Notes: generated by a model not told the origin, from the sequence alone. Positions 1 through 8,554 are shown, numbered from the stretch's first letter. The stretch: DNA of 64,000 nt from Occallatibacter savannae (GCF_003131205.1 NZ_QFFY01000002.1:186001-250000), one strand, 5' to 3'. Made by a program: numbers and translations.

Positions 1-653
1 GGGAAGATGACGGTGAGCGGGCTGGTTACATCGTTGCCCGCGCCGTTGGCGGCAAAGACCACGGGAACCGTTGTCTGCGGCATGTTCCAGGCAAACGCAT
101 AGAGAGCGAACATGCCGGGCTTGCCGCCGGGCATGGGCCACGCTCGGAAGGATTGATCGCCAACCCGCACGCCAGCCGCCGTATAGGCGCCGGAGACGTC
201 AAACGTTGCGAGGTCAGCCATGCCGATATAGATGTAGTGCTGTTCGGAGTCGACGCTCACCGAGGGCGGGCGGGTCACTACGGTCACGTCGCGCTCAAGC
301 TTGGCCGTCTTTCCAAGGAGGTCAGCGGATTTCGCTTCCACCAGCAGCTTCGCCGGCCCATCCTTCAGAAGCGCCGTCGTCCGCACACCTGCGACGAAAT
401 CCCACGTCGCTTCCTTCGTCATCAGCGGCTGCGGTAGCTGCCACACCATGAAGGTCTGGCCGTTCTGCACGATCGCGGCCGAAGCGCTCTTGATGCCGCG
501 CGGATCGGTCGCGTGTACGGACACCGGCGTAGCCTGGCCGATGGTCTTTACGTCTGTGGTCAGTTCGAGTACAGGCCTCGCCGAACGCGCCAACAGGACC
601 ACGACCGGCACTACAACGACAAGCAGAACAACTGCTAACAATACTTTGCGCAC
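1..653 (-). CDS. M23-type peptidase, N-terminal part (cut by window start)
   Basis: A reading frame open at the window edge starts at a GTG (653); an in-frame TGA lies just upstream, so the start cannot be much earlier. The roughly 217 visible residues begin with a hydrophobic anchor (about residues 4-22, VLLAVVLLVVVVPVVVLLA), followed by beta-rich sequence. The region around VSVDSEQHYIYIGMADLA and AGVRVGDQSFRAWP resembles the N-terminal domain that precedes the LytM/M23 catalytic domain in acidobacterial metallopeptidases that cut peptidoglycan. The catalytic HxH region would lie outside the window and is not seen. The family is recognised by similarity from memory, so the enzymatic role is inferred. 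It is divergent from the FAD oxidoreductase gene. Confidence 0.6.
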   Translation of the reverse strand, partial: MRKVLLAVVLLVVVVPVVVLLARSARPVLELTTDVKTIGQATPVSVHATDPRGIKSASAAIVQNGQTFMVWQLPQPLMTKEATWDFVAGVRTTALLKDGPAKLLVEAKSADLLGKTAKLERDVTVVTRPPSVSVDSEQHYIYIGMADLATFDVSGAYTAAGVRVGDQSFRAWPMPGGKPGMFALYAFAWNMPQTTVPVVFAANGAGNDVTSPLTVIF

Positions 654-754
654 ACCTCATTCTAGGTCGCGCGCAGTGTGAATTTGGGGCGAGTACTGTT
701 TCCGAAAGAGTGACATTCGCTATCGGCCATTGCCTGTCAACCCATCGAAATAGC

Positions 755-2224
755 ATGCCCAAGGACAATCCGGGATTGCTATCATCTCCTTCGAGGCCGG
801 GCCCCTTGCGAATCGTAGTTGTCGGCGCCAGCGCAGCAGGAATCTTCACTTCCCTCATCCTCAGCCGGGCAGGACACAAAATCGTCCTGCTCGATCGCGA
901 TCCTCTGGCCATTGCTCCCGACGTTGAATCCGCAGCAGCAGCAGCCTTCCGTGCCGGAGCGCCCCAGCTCGTTCAGCCGCACGTCCTTCTTCCCCGCGTT
1001 CGCGAACTGCTCATCCAACACCTTCCGCACCTCTATCACGCGCTCATTGCCGCCGGCGTGCAGGAGGCTCCCATCTCCACCCAGATGCCGTCCACTCTTG
1101 CCGATAAATCTCCTCACCCCGGCGACGAACGCCTCACTCTGCTCATGACCCGCCGCTCTACATTCGACTGGGTGCTCCTGCAGTCGGTCGCCGCTCAACA
1201 CAACATCGAGCCCCGCTTCGCCACGCGCAGCACAGGCATCCTGGTGGACAAAGGAAATCCACCTCAAGTCATTGGCCTCCGCACCACCACCGGAGATCTT
1301 ACCTGTGACCTCGTGATCGACGCCTCCGGCTACCGCTCCCCCATCGACCAGTGGCTTCGCGACGTCGGCGCTCAGCCCACCCAGCGCATCCAGGCAGAAT
1401 GCGGAGTCGCTTACTTCAGCCGTTATCACCGTATTCGTCGCGGAGCCACACCGCCCGGCCCTCGCACAACACGCCTCGTCGTCGGCCTCGATGAATTTAC
1501 TGTCGGTATCTGGGCTGCGGACAACGACACCGTGCAAATCGCCATCGCGCCCCTGGCTTCGGATCGTCGCTTTCTTCCCGTCCGCGATTCGCGCGTTTTC
1601 TCGGCTGTCCTCACTTCAGTTCCATACTTCAAAAACTGGCTCGATGTCCTGGAGCCCATCTCCGACGTCTATGCCATGGGCGCTGTGCAGAACTCGCTCC
1701 GCCGTCTCGTCGTGAACGAAAGGCCCGTCGTTCTCGGTCTGCATGCAATCGGCGATGCCATTTGCACCACCAATCCGACTCTCGGTCGCGGCCTGGGCAT
1801 GGCACTTTCTTCTGCGCTCGAGATCGACAGCATCTTGCAGCACGAACCGGACCTCGCACGGCAAGCTTTCCACTTCGATAACTTTGTCAGCACCGGCATA
1901 CAGCCGTTCTTCGAGGACCAGGCCGCCATCGATGCCGCACGCCTCGCCGCGCTTCGCAGCAAGATCTTCGACGAGCCCGCTCCGAGTCCCCCTGCGCCTC
2001 GGCATGACCGCGTCTCCTTTGCCGAACTGCGCTCCGCCTCCGCCTTCGACCCCATCCTCTTCCGCGCCTTTTGGCGTGTCTTCGGCATGCTCGCCAAGCC
2101 GGACGACATCTACTCAGACCCCGCCATCACCGAGCGCACCCGCAGCGTGCTTGCCGAACAAGAACCCCCTTCGCCCTTTCCCCAGCCCTCGCGCGAACAG
2201 CTCGCCGCTGCTCTCGCAGTCTGA
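755..2224 (+). CDS. FAD-dependent oxidoreductase (monooxygenase/halogenase-like)
   Basis: A protein of about 489 residues. A Rossmann FAD motif (LRIVVVGASAAGIFTSLILS, about residues 18-37) opens the fold. Later come a typical 'DLVIDASGYRSP' segment and the second FAD motif around GDAICTTNPTLGRGLGMA, with GD and NP contacts typical of PHBH-type flavoproteins and geranylgeranyl-reductase/halogenase relatives. No halogenase WxWxIP motif was noticed, so a hydroxylase, dehydrogenase or reductase role is equally possible and the substrate is unknown. The ATG at 755 was chosen because the Rossmann motif begins 17 residues later. A GTG at 710 would add 15 residues, and neither start has a convincing ribosome binding site. 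The next gene starts 73 bp downstream. Confidence 0.75.
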   Translation: MPKDNPGLLSSPSRPGPLRIVVVGASAAGIFTSLILSRAGHKIVLLDRDPLAIAPDVESAAAAAFRAGAPQLVQPHVLLPRVRELLIQHLPHLYHALIAAGVQEAPISTQMPSTLADKSPHPGDERLTLLMTRRSTFDWVLLQSVAAQHNIEPRFATRSTGILVDKGNPPQVIGLRTTTGDLTCDLVIDASGYRSPIDQWLRDVGAQPTQRIQAECGVAYFSRYHRIRRGATPPGPRTTRLVVGLDEFTVGIWAADNDTVQIAIAPLASDRRFLPVRDSRVFSAVLTSVPYFKNWLDVLEPISDVYAMGAVQNSLRRLVVNERPVVLGLHAIGDAICTTNPTLGRGLGMALSSALEIDSILQHEPDLARQAFHFDNFVSTGIQPFFEDQAAIDAARLAALRSKIFDEPAPSPPAPRHDRVSFAELRSASAFDPILFRAFWRVFGMLAKPDDIYSDPAITERTRSVLAEQEPPSPFPQPSREQLAAALAV

Positions 2225-2297
2225 ACACCTCTTCATCACTGGACCGCGACTCTCCCCTCAATTACCCTTTCCTGTTCACCCCGGGGACCAACCAATC

Positions 2298-3503
2298 ATG
2301 AACCGACGCCATTTCCTCTCCTCCGCAGCCGCAACCCTCGCTGCATCCAACTCCTTCGCAAAAGCCATCACACCGGAAGCTTCACCTGACGCGCATAGCC
2401 TCGACCTCACGCGCCATCGGTTTGGCGTCAACTACACGCCATCGCACAACTGGTGGTTCTGCTGGAACGATTGGAATCCCGACCCCATCCGCCGCGATCT
2501 GGACGCCATCGCGGGCCTCGGCGCAGATCATCTGCGCATTCTGCTCATCTGGCCTTTTTTCCAGCCAAACCCCAAGTGGGTCAGCCCCGCGCACCTCGAG
2601 CGTCTCAATCAGCTCATCACCCTCATGGCCGAGCGCCATCTCGACGCCCTCGTCACCGTCTTCACCGGACAGCTCAGCGGATGGTACTTCCTCCCGCCCT
2701 TCAACCGCCTCTCGGACGGCTTCTTCACCGATCGCATTATGCTGGACGCGCAGGAGCTGTTCATCCGGGAGCTCAGCCGCACGCTGGCACCGCACCAGAA
2801 CGTCATCGGCTATGACATGGGCAACGAGATCAACACCTGCTGGGACACCGACCCGCCCACGGGCGACGCATGGATGGAGCGCACATTTGGCCTCATGAAT
2901 TCCGCGCTGCCCGAACGCCTCCATGTCAACGGCGTCGACCACAACCCGTGGTTCCGCGACACCACCTTCTCGCCGCGCGCACTTGCCGCGCAGAAGTTCC
3001 CCGTCATGCACTGCTATCCGTGGTGGACCGGGGCGCTCAAGTACGGCGGACCCATGGACCCGCCAAGCGTGAAGCTGCTCGCCGCGATGGCCGCGCTCAT
3101 CCGCGCTTACGCCGGAACGCAGCAGAAGCCGGTCTTCGCCGGCGAATTCAACACGTGCATCCAGAAGCTCTCAGACGCCGAACAAGCCGAGTGGCTCGAC
3201 AAAGCAGTCCACGTCGCCATTGAGCAAGGAGTGAGCTGGTTTACCTATTGGGACAGCCACGATGTTGATCGCAAGTACGACTTCAATCCGCTTGAGTACA
3301 CGCTTGGCTTGCTGACCAACGACGGGAAGGTCAAGCCCGCGGGCCGGGTTTTCAAGCAACTCGCAGACACGTACCGGGGCACGCCCGTGGCCTTTCCGAC
3401 GGCGGCGCTTCCGCCACCGCCCGCAGCACCTCATACGCAGGACGCAACTTGGCAATGGGTTCTCGATTGGCTCGGCTGGAATCCGAAGCCAGAACGCAAT
3501 TGA
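2298..3503 (+). CDS. Secreted GH5-like glycoside hydrolase
   Basis: A 401-residue protein. The N-terminus NRRHFLSSAAATLAA looks like a twin-arginine or Sec export signal. The rest reads as a (beta/alpha)8 clan-A glycosidase: an N-E pair in GYDMGNEINT (E177, likely acid/base) and a second glutamate in VFAGEFNTC (E283, likely nucleophile), near the spacing usual for GH5-type retaining enzymes. Aromatic residues such as HNWWFCWNDWNPD and HCYPWWTG fit a sugar-binding cleft. The substrate, probably a beta-mannan or beta-glucan type polymer, cannot be deduced. The ATG at 2298 was used because upstream extension would overlap the preceding gene and precede the export signal. The TIGR03790 gene follows after 16 bp, so the two may be co-transcribed. 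Confidence 0.75.
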   Translation: MNRRHFLSSAAATLAASNSFAKAITPEASPDAHSLDLTRHRFGVNYTPSHNWWFCWNDWNPDPIRRDLDAIAGLGADHLRILLIWPFFQPNPKWVSPAHLERLNQLITLMAERHLDALVTVFTGQLSGWYFLPPFNRLSDGFFTDRIMLDAQELFIRELSRTLAPHQNVIGYDMGNEINTCWDTDPPTGDAWMERTFGLMNSALPERLHVNGVDHNPWFRDTTFSPRALAAQKFPVMHCYPWWTGALKYGGPMDPPSVKLLAAMAALIRAYAGTQQKPVFAGEFNTCIQKLSDAEQAEWLDKAVHVAIEQGVSWFTYWDSHDVDRKYDFNPLEYTLGLLTNDGKVKPAGRVFKQLADTYRGTPVAFPTAALPPPPAAPHTQDATWQWVLDWLGWNPKPERN

Positions 3504-3519
3504 TGCCGGGCTGGATTTC

Positions 3520-4776
3520 ATGCGCAAACAATGGCCGACCCTCCTCATCCTGACCCTCGCCGCCTTTGTTGACGCGGCGCCCTTGCCGGCTGCAGCTCCC
3601 CGGCACACTGCTGATGAAGTGCTGGTTGTTTACAACGCCGACAGCCCGGTCTCCACGGCGGTTGCGAAGTTTTATGCCCGGAAGCGCGGAGTATCCAAGT
3701 CTGTTGCGGTTCATTGCGCCGACTCTGCCATCAGTACCGCCAACGAGACCATTCTTCTCGCGGACTACGAACGCGAGATCGACGGTCCGGTGCACGCCTA
3801 TCTTGCCCGGCACCGGGAGATCAACTTCATCGTGCTGACGAAGGGTGTGCCGATTCGCATCGACGGGGGCGCGACCGGTTCGCGCGACGAGCACACTACG
3901 GGAACTCTTCATCCCTCGGTCGATAGCTACCTGGCGGCAACGGGATATGGATCGATCAAGCGCGCTGTCAGGATCAGCATCCATGGCTCGGGCGCGGATG
4001 GATTCGGCTGGTTGAATCTTTACTGGAATCAGAACGTGCCGTTCAGCCACGCGGCGTTTGGCGGATACCTGGTTACTCGCCTCGACGGCTACACGGAAGC
4101 CGACGCGGAAGCGCTTGTTACGCGCTCGCTAGCTGCGGACGACGCACCGAGCAAACAGCTTCCGGAGGCCAAAGTGCTGCTCGATGTGCAGCCTGTTTTC
4201 AAATTCAACAGCACGGATGTGAATCGCCAACCCCTGCCGGTGGCAGGGCCCATTCTGGACGAATCCGACTACGGCTCCTGGAATGCCGATATGGTGAAGG
4301 CCGGGAACCTGCTCGTGAGCCGGGGAATCCCCACGGAGCTCGATCGGAGCGAGGCCTTCATCGGCAATCGTTCGAATCTGATTGGCTACTTTTCCTGGGG
4401 CAGCAACGACGCGCGCTACAACGGGAAGGCATATGAGTCGCTGCGGTTCGCGCCGGGATCCATCGGAGACACCGCGGTGTCGACCAGCGGGCGAACGTTT
4501 CTGCCCACCACGGGCGGACAATCGCTGATCGCGGATCTGGTTGCACATGGGATTACCGGCGTGAAGGGCTACACCGATGAACCGCTTCTACAGGCAATCG
4601 CATCGCCTTCGATTGCCATGGAGAGGTACACTTCCGGTTTCACGCTCGCTGAGAGCATGTATGCGGCCTCGCGATTTGTCGGCTGGGAGGATGTCGTTAT
4701 CGGCGACCCGCTCTGCCGAGCGCCCGCGTGGATGCGCAAAGATGCGAATAGCCGGAGCCACGCGAAGCATCATTAG
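3520..4776 (+). CDS. TIGR03790 family secreted protein
   Basis: A 418-residue protein with a short hydrophobic N-terminus (LLILTLAAFVDA) compatible with export. Segments such as ADEVLVVYNADSPVSTAVAKFY, INFIVLTKGVPIRI, IGYFSWGSND and GVKGYTDEPL match my memory of the uncharacterised TIGR03790 family, which has no assigned biochemical function. The C-terminal ESMYAASRFVGWEDVVIGDPLC is also typical. It lies 16 bp after the GH5-like gene on the same strand, suggesting co-expression, and is convergent with the deaminase gene. The function is unknown; a role in handling extracellular polymers is only a guess from context. Confidence 0.75.
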   Translation: MRKQWPTLLILTLAAFVDAAPLPAAAPRHTADEVLVVYNADSPVSTAVAKFYARKRGVSKSVAVHCADSAISTANETILLADYEREIDGPVHAYLARHREINFIVLTKGVPIRIDGGATGSRDEHTTGTLHPSVDSYLAATGYGSIKRAVRISIHGSGADGFGWLNLYWNQNVPFSHAAFGGYLVTRLDGYTEADAEALVTRSLAADDAPSKQLPEAKVLLDVQPVFKFNSTDVNRQPLPVAGPILDESDYGSWNADMVKAGNLLVSRGIPTELDRSEAFIGNRSNLIGYFSWGSNDARYNGKAYESLRFAPGSIGDTAVSTSGRTFLPTTGGQSLIADLVAHGITGVKGYTDEPLLQAIASPSIAMERYTSGFTLAESMYAASRFVGWEDVVIGDPLCRAPAWMRKDANSRSHAKHH

Positions 4777-4820
4777 ATCGTCTCGCGGGCCTGGCGGCTG
4801 TTCTATCTAGCCGAGACCCG

Positions 4821-5348
4821 TCAGCGCTTTGCAGCTCGTCGAAACAGCTCGTTGCATTCGGCTTCAAGAACTCCGCCGACGACTGCGCATTTGCGGAAGG
4901 GACTTCTCTTCGCCACTTCCTCCGCACGAATGTCGATCTGCGACCAATGGAGGCTTTTGAGAAAGGGGATCGATGAACCATAGACGATCGTGGCGATTCC
5001 CGCCCACTCCGCGGCGCTCTGGCACATGGGACATGGCTCGGCGGTGGTGTAGAGAGTGAGCCTGGTCCAGTCGATGCCCGGGTGAGCGGCGGCACAACGA
5101 TTGATCGCATCGATCTCGCCATGCCACGTTGGATTTTCGGACGAACGGTTCCAGCCCTCGCCCATTACCGCCCCTTTTGGTACGTTCACCAAAACGGCGC
5201 CAAAGGGAGCCTTGGGGTTGTTTGCCGCAAGCGCGATCGCCCGGCGCATGTAGCGTTGGTGGGTTTGCTGGTCACTCTGGCCCACCGCTCGGAGTGCTGC
5301 GAAACTTCCGGCTAACGCGATCCATTCCCTGCGATTTATCAGAGGCAT
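4821..5348 (-). CDS. Nucleoside/guanine deaminase-like zinc enzyme
   Basis: A 175-residue protein of the cytidine/deoxycytidylate deaminase fold. The zinc site is intact: H76-G-E78 in PTWHGEIDA supplies one ligand and the proton-shuttling glutamate, and C106-P-M-C109 in TTAEPCPMCQ supplies the other ligands. This arrangement is typical of guanine deaminase or tRNA-adenosine-deaminase relatives. Unusually, about 25 residues precede the domain (NRREWIALAGSFAALRAVG), resembling a twin-arginine or Sec signal, so the enzyme may be exported or anchored. A TATAAT lies seven bases before the ATG, suggesting a leaderless mRNA. The substrate is not deducible. Confidence 0.8.
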   Translation of the reverse strand: MPLINRREWIALAGSFAALRAVGQSDQQTHQRYMRRAIALAANNPKAPFGAVLVNVPKGAVMGEGWNRSSENPTWHGEIDAINRCAAAHPGIDWTRLTLYTTAEPCPMCQSAAEWAGIATIVYGSSIPFLKSLHWSQIDIRAEEVAKRSPFRKCAVVGGVLEAECNELFRRAAKR

Positions 5349-5355
5349 GATCCGG

Positions 5356-5361
5356 ATTATA
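5356..5361 (-). promoter_or_regulatory. TATAAT -10 element, probable leaderless start
   Basis: On the minus strand a perfect TATAAT is followed by seven bases and then the ATG of the deaminase gene at 5348. Transcription would be expected to begin at or beside the start codon. No convincing -35 hexamer was found. Confidence 0.5.
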
Positions 5362-5387
5362 GCGGCGCCTGAAACGGCCCTTGTCGA

Positions 5388-6542
5388 CTACAAGTTCCCC
5401 TTCGTCATGTCCTGCAGCACTTGGATTTCGCGCGTGCGATAGGGCGTGCCGTCCACACGAAATACGTCGTGCTGCCAAATTGCCGGCTGGTCCGAGACAT
5501 AGGGCCGCTGCCAGGAGTCCCATGGAATCCAGGTCTGGCTCTTGCCGGCGACCAGGCCCCAGTTGATTGCGCCCACACGGTATTTCTTCGCAATGGGCAG
5601 AATCGTGTCGAATGTGCTTCCGATGTTGCGCGCCATGTACTCCGTGCAGATGACTGGGCGGTGATAGGGCAGCAGCATCTTGACGTGTGCCTCGAACTCC
5701 TCCGGCCATCCGTAGTTGTGAAAGCTGATCACATCGGACTGCTCGACCTGGATTCTGCCGACGGGCGTCATTGTCGCCTCTGACGTCCAGTCGCCGTGCC
5801 AGACGCCGCTGGTGAGCGGCTGCGCGGGATGCGCGGACCGCGCCCACGCAAACACCTGCGGCAACAATCCTGCGATGATCTCGTTTTTGTTCTTCGGTTC
5901 GCCTTTCAGATACGACGAATCGTTCCCGTTATCGGGCTCATTCCACAGGTCCCACGCCAGGATGCGATCGTCCTTGGCGAAGGCGCCTACCACGCCTTCG
6001 ACATATCTTTCGAGCTTGGGAAATTGTGCCGGATCGTTGAGGATCGCAGCACCGGGGGCCTGCACCCAACCCGAGTTGTGCACCCCCGGAATGGGCGGAT
6101 GCTGCGGCCCGAGCTTCGGGCTAGGATCCCAGCACGAGTCAAAGAGCACAAACATCGGCTTGATGTGATGCCTGGCCGAGATGGAAAGGAAGCGGTCGAT
6201 CCTCTGCTGGAATCCGCGAGGGTCCTGCTGCCATAGCAGGTTGTGCAGGAAGACGCGCATGGTGTTCATTCCCGCGGCTTCGGCCCAGCCCAGTTCGCGG
6301 TCGATTGTCGGTTCGTCGAAGGTATCGGCTTGCCACATCTCCAATTCGTTGATGGCGGTGGAGGGCAGAAAATCCGCACCCACGGGCCAGGGCTGCTTTG
6401 CGTACCAGTCGTTGGCCTGCGCTTCGGTCCACCGATCCTGCGCCTGCATTGCGGCGCACGCAATGAGCATCAACATCAGCACCAGCAAGCGGTATGCATT
6501 TGTTCGCACGACCAACTGTCGCGACAACAGCCTGTCCGTCAT
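5388..6542 (-). CDS. Secreted GH5-like cellulase-family glycosidase
   Basis: A 384-residue protein with a hydrophobic export segment (about residues 18-34, RLLVLMLMLIACAAMQA). It carries clan-A catalytic signatures: WNEP with E202 as likely acid/base, and VICTEYMAR with E301 as likely nucleophile. Flanking NTMRVFLHN, FVLFDSCWDP and ISFHNYGWPEEF are common in GH5-like enzymes. It is not closely similar to the glycosidase at 2298, so the two probably differ in substrate. It is convergent with nothing and is followed on the same strand by the deaminase 39 bp downstream. The substrate is unknown. The start ATG precedes the signal by about 17 residues, and a slightly shorter protein is possible. 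Confidence 0.75.
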   Translation of the reverse strand: MTDRLLSRQLVVRTNAYRLLVLMLMLIACAAMQAQDRWTEAQANDWYAKQPWPVGADFLPSTAINELEMWQADTFDEPTIDRELGWAEAAGMNTMRVFLHNLLWQQDPRGFQQRIDRFLSISARHHIKPMFVLFDSCWDPSPKLGPQHPPIPGVHNSGWVQAPGAAILNDPAQFPKLERYVEGVVGAFAKDDRILAWDLWNEPDNGNDSSYLKGEPKNKNEIIAGLLPQVFAWARSAHPAQPLTSGVWHGDWTSEATMTPVGRIQVEQSDVISFHNYGWPEEFEAHVKMLLPYHRPVICTEYMARNIGSTFDTILPIAKKYRVGAINWGLVAGKSQTWIPWDSWQRPYVSDQPAIWQHDVFRVDGTPYRTREIQVLQDMTKGNL

Positions 6543-6608
6543 AGAGCCCCCATCCGAAGTGTCCGAAATGATGAAGGAGAATTCTACTGTGTCGCGCGGC
6601 GGGCGTTG

Positions 6609-8309
6609 CTACTTGCCGATGCAGAAAGTGGAGAAGATGAGATTGAGGATGTCGTCGGGGGTGGTTTGGCCGGTGAGGGAGTCGAGGGCCCAGAGGGCGC
6701 GGTAGAGGTCGAGCAGGATCATCTCGTGGGGGATGCCGGAGCTGTTGGCGCGGCGGGCGTCTTCGAGGGCGGCGCGGGCGGTGACGATGGTCTGCTGCTG
6801 GCGGAGGTTGGTGAGGAGGCCGGGTTCGGAGGCGGCACCGCCGGTTGCGAGTTGGAGGATCTTTTCGCGGAGCGCGTTGATGCCTTCGCCGGTGAGGGCG
6901 GAGGTGGGGATGAATGTGAGCGAAGGGGGTACGCCCTCAGGGGCTAAAGCCCCACTATTCTCTTCGGCGTTTTCGGCACGACTGAAGTCGTGCCCTTTCA
7001 AACCCTCCGATGAAACAACGTGATCGATTTCTTCGCCGGTTTCCGCGCCGCTAAATACGTGACCTTTCAAATCCTGCGATGAACGGACTCGATTGATGAT
7101 TTCAGCGTCATCGGAAGGACTGAAGTCGTGCCCTTTCGAGGCTTGCGATGGATGCAGTGACGGTTCGCGATTGGGTTGTTCGGCGGTTTCCGCAAGACTG
7201 AGGTTGTGCTCCTTCAGATGGTGCGATGCGGTGGGATCAAAGGAGAAGATCGTGGCTTTGTTGAGGTCACTTTTATTGATGGCGATGAGGGCGCTGCGGT
7301 TCTGGACGCCGGAGACGAGCGTGCGCTCTTCGTCGTTGAGGGGCTGGGTGGCGTCGAGGACGATGAGGACGATGGCGGCATCAGCGAGGGCCTGGCGACT
7401 GCGCTCGATGCCGAGCTGCTCTATTTCTTCGAGGGTGTCGCGAAGGCCGGCGGTGTCGACGAGTTCGAGGGGGATGCCGTCGAGTGAGATGCGCTCGGTG
7501 ACGAGGTCGCGCGTGGTGCCGGGGGTGGCGGTGACGATGGCGCGGTCGCGCTCGACGAGGCGATTGAATAGGGAGCTTTTGCCGGCGTTGGGGCGGCCGA
7601 CGATGGCGAGGGTGAGTCCGTCGTGAACGATGCGGCCGCGGGCGAAAGAGGCTTCGAGAGCGGAGAGTGGCGGGATGAGCTCGTCGATGCGGCGGGCGAT
7701 TTCGGATTGAGGCGTGACGTCGACGTCGTCTTCTCCGAAGTCGATGCCGGCTTCGAGAAGCGCGATGAGCTCGACGAGGGACCGCTTCGTGGGAGCGACG
7801 CGGCGGCTGAGCGCGCCACCCATCTGGCTGGCGGCCTGACGGGCCTGAGTGAGGGTCTGGGCTTCGATGAGGTCGCGGACGGCTTCGGCCTGCGTGAGGT
7901 CGAGCTTGCCGGAGAGGAAGGCGCGCTCGGTAAATTCGCCGGGGTTGGCGAGGCGAGCGCCGAGGGTGAGAGCCCTGCGAAGGAGCAGATCGAGGACGAC
8001 CGGAGAGCCGTGAGCGGCGATTTCGACAAGGTCGTCGCCGGTATAGGAGTTGGGGGCGGCGAAGAGAGTGACGACGGCCTGGTCGATGGGCTGGGTAGAG
8101 GCTTCCGGGCCGGCTTCGTCGAGCACGGAGGCGAGGCGCGCTCGGCCGTGTTCGAGTGGCTGGCGAAGCTGCATGAGCTGGACGGCGATGGAGGCAGAGT
8201 CAGGGCCGCTGAGGCGAACGATGCCGATGCCGCCGCGGCCGGGAGGGGTGGAGATCGCGGCGATGGTGTCGACGATGGCCGCTTCGGGAGTGGGCTGATC
8301 TTCGCTCAC
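6609..8309 (-). CDS. mnmE: tRNA modification GTPase MnmE with a large insertion
   Basis: MnmE, with MnmG, adds the 5-aminomethyl-type modification to wobble uridine of certain tRNAs. All landmarks are present: the N-terminal formyl-THF-binding region (DTIAAISTPPGRGGIGIVRL), helical domain, G1 GRPNAGKSS (238-246), G2 TPGTTRD, G3 DTAG (285-288), G4 NKSD (345-348), G5 SAL (470-472), and the C-terminal CIGK (563-566). The protein is 566 residues against about 450-460 for the family. The excess lies between G4 and G5 (about residues 352-462), where repeat-derived sequence encodes variants of KGHDFSRAENAEE. The GTG start at 8309 was chosen because the conserved N-terminus follows directly; a TACAAT lies nine bases upstream. 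Confidence 0.95.
   Translation of the reverse strand: MSEDQPTPEAAIVDTIAAISTPPGRGGIGIVRLSGPDSASIAVQLMQLRQPLEHGRARLASVLDEAGPEASTQPIDQAVVTLFAAPNSYTGDDLVEIAAHGSPVVLDLLLRRALTLGARLANPGEFTERAFLSGKLDLTQAEAVRDLIEAQTLTQARQAASQMGGALSRRVAPTKRSLVELIALLEAGIDFGEDDVDVTPQSEIARRIDELIPPLSALEASFARGRIVHDGLTLAIVGRPNAGKSSLFNRLVERDRAIVTATPGTTRDLVTERISLDGIPLELVDTAGLRDTLEEIEQLGIERSRQALADAAIVLIVLDATQPLNDEERTLVSGVQNRSALIAINKSDLNKATIFSFDPTASHHLKEHNLSLAETAEQPNREPSLHPSQASKGHDFSPSDDAEIINRVRSSQDLKGHVFSGAETGEEIDHVVSSEGLKGHDFSRAENAEENSGALAPEGVPPSLTFIPTSALTGEGINALREKILQLATGGAASEPGLLTNLRQQQTIVTARAALEDARRANSSGIPHEMILLDLYRALWALDSLTGQTTPDDILNLIFSTFCIGK
6938..7210. repeat. Palindromic repeat cluster inserted in frame in mnmE
   Basis: The plus strand shows GGGGCTAAAGCCCC (6940-6953), a 21-base spacer, then GGCACGACTGAAGTCGTGCC (6975-6994). 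Three degenerate relatives of the second palindrome follow at 7044-7063, 7113-7132 and 7191-7210. Unit spacing is 69, 69 and 78 bases, all multiples of three. Read on the coding strand they give KGHDFSRAEN, KGHVFSGAET, KGHDFSPSDD and KEHNLSLAET. The same two palindromes occur together in intergenic DNA at 16822-16884 and 59804-59862. Confidence 0.85.
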
Positions 8310-8343
8310 GCTGGATTCATTGTAAGGAGGGATAGCAAGTTCC

Positions 8344-8378
8344 CAGTTGCCTGTCTCCAGCTTCCAGTTTTCAGGAGC
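8344..8378. repeat. Heptanucleotide array (CAGNNNN, 5 units)
   Basis: The plus strand reads CAGTTGC, CTGTCTC, CAGCTTC, CAGTTTT, CAGGAGC with a strict 7-base period. It abuts the stop codon (8378-8380) of the small minus-strand frame described next. Confidence 0.75.
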
Positions 8379-8554
8379 TACGCGGCGCGTTCGAGATGGC
8401 GGACGTGGTGGAGGCAGATGAGGAGCGGGATTACGCCGATGATGCCGAAGCTGCAGTCGATGAGACGCCAGTAGGGAGGGATGCCGCGGATGGGGCCGGC
8501 GATGAGGGCGAGCGGGATGACTCCGGCGCAGGCGATGATGCCGAACTGAAGCAC
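8378..8554 (-). CDS. Small two-helix membrane protein or gene remnant
   Basis: A minus-strand frame of 58 codons from a GTG at 8554. The frame stays open to a TGA at 8585-8587, so no ATG is available. The translation has two hydrophobic helices (WVLQFGIIACAGVIPLALIA and IDCSFGIIGVIPLLICLHHV) separated by GPIRGIPPYWRL. Hydrophobicity and codon use look like real coding sequence rather than a shadow frame. The lack of a normal start suggests either a GTG- or ATC-initiated small protein, or the C-terminal remnant of a longer one. It sits between mnmE and a small zinc-ribbon-like gene and is flanked by heptad arrays on both sides. Function unknown. Confidence 0.5.
   Translation of the reverse strand: MLQFGIIACAGVIPLALIAGPIRGIPPYWRLIDCSFGIIGVIPLLICLHHVRHLERAA

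Noticed and set aside
322..912. 196-codon minus-strand frame
   Set aside because: It crosses the divergent promoter region and overlaps the better-supported M23 and FAD genes in another phase; composition is arginine-rich.
755..2224. Tryptophan halogenase
   Set aside because: The flavin fold fits, but the WxWxIP motif and catalytic lysine region were not found.
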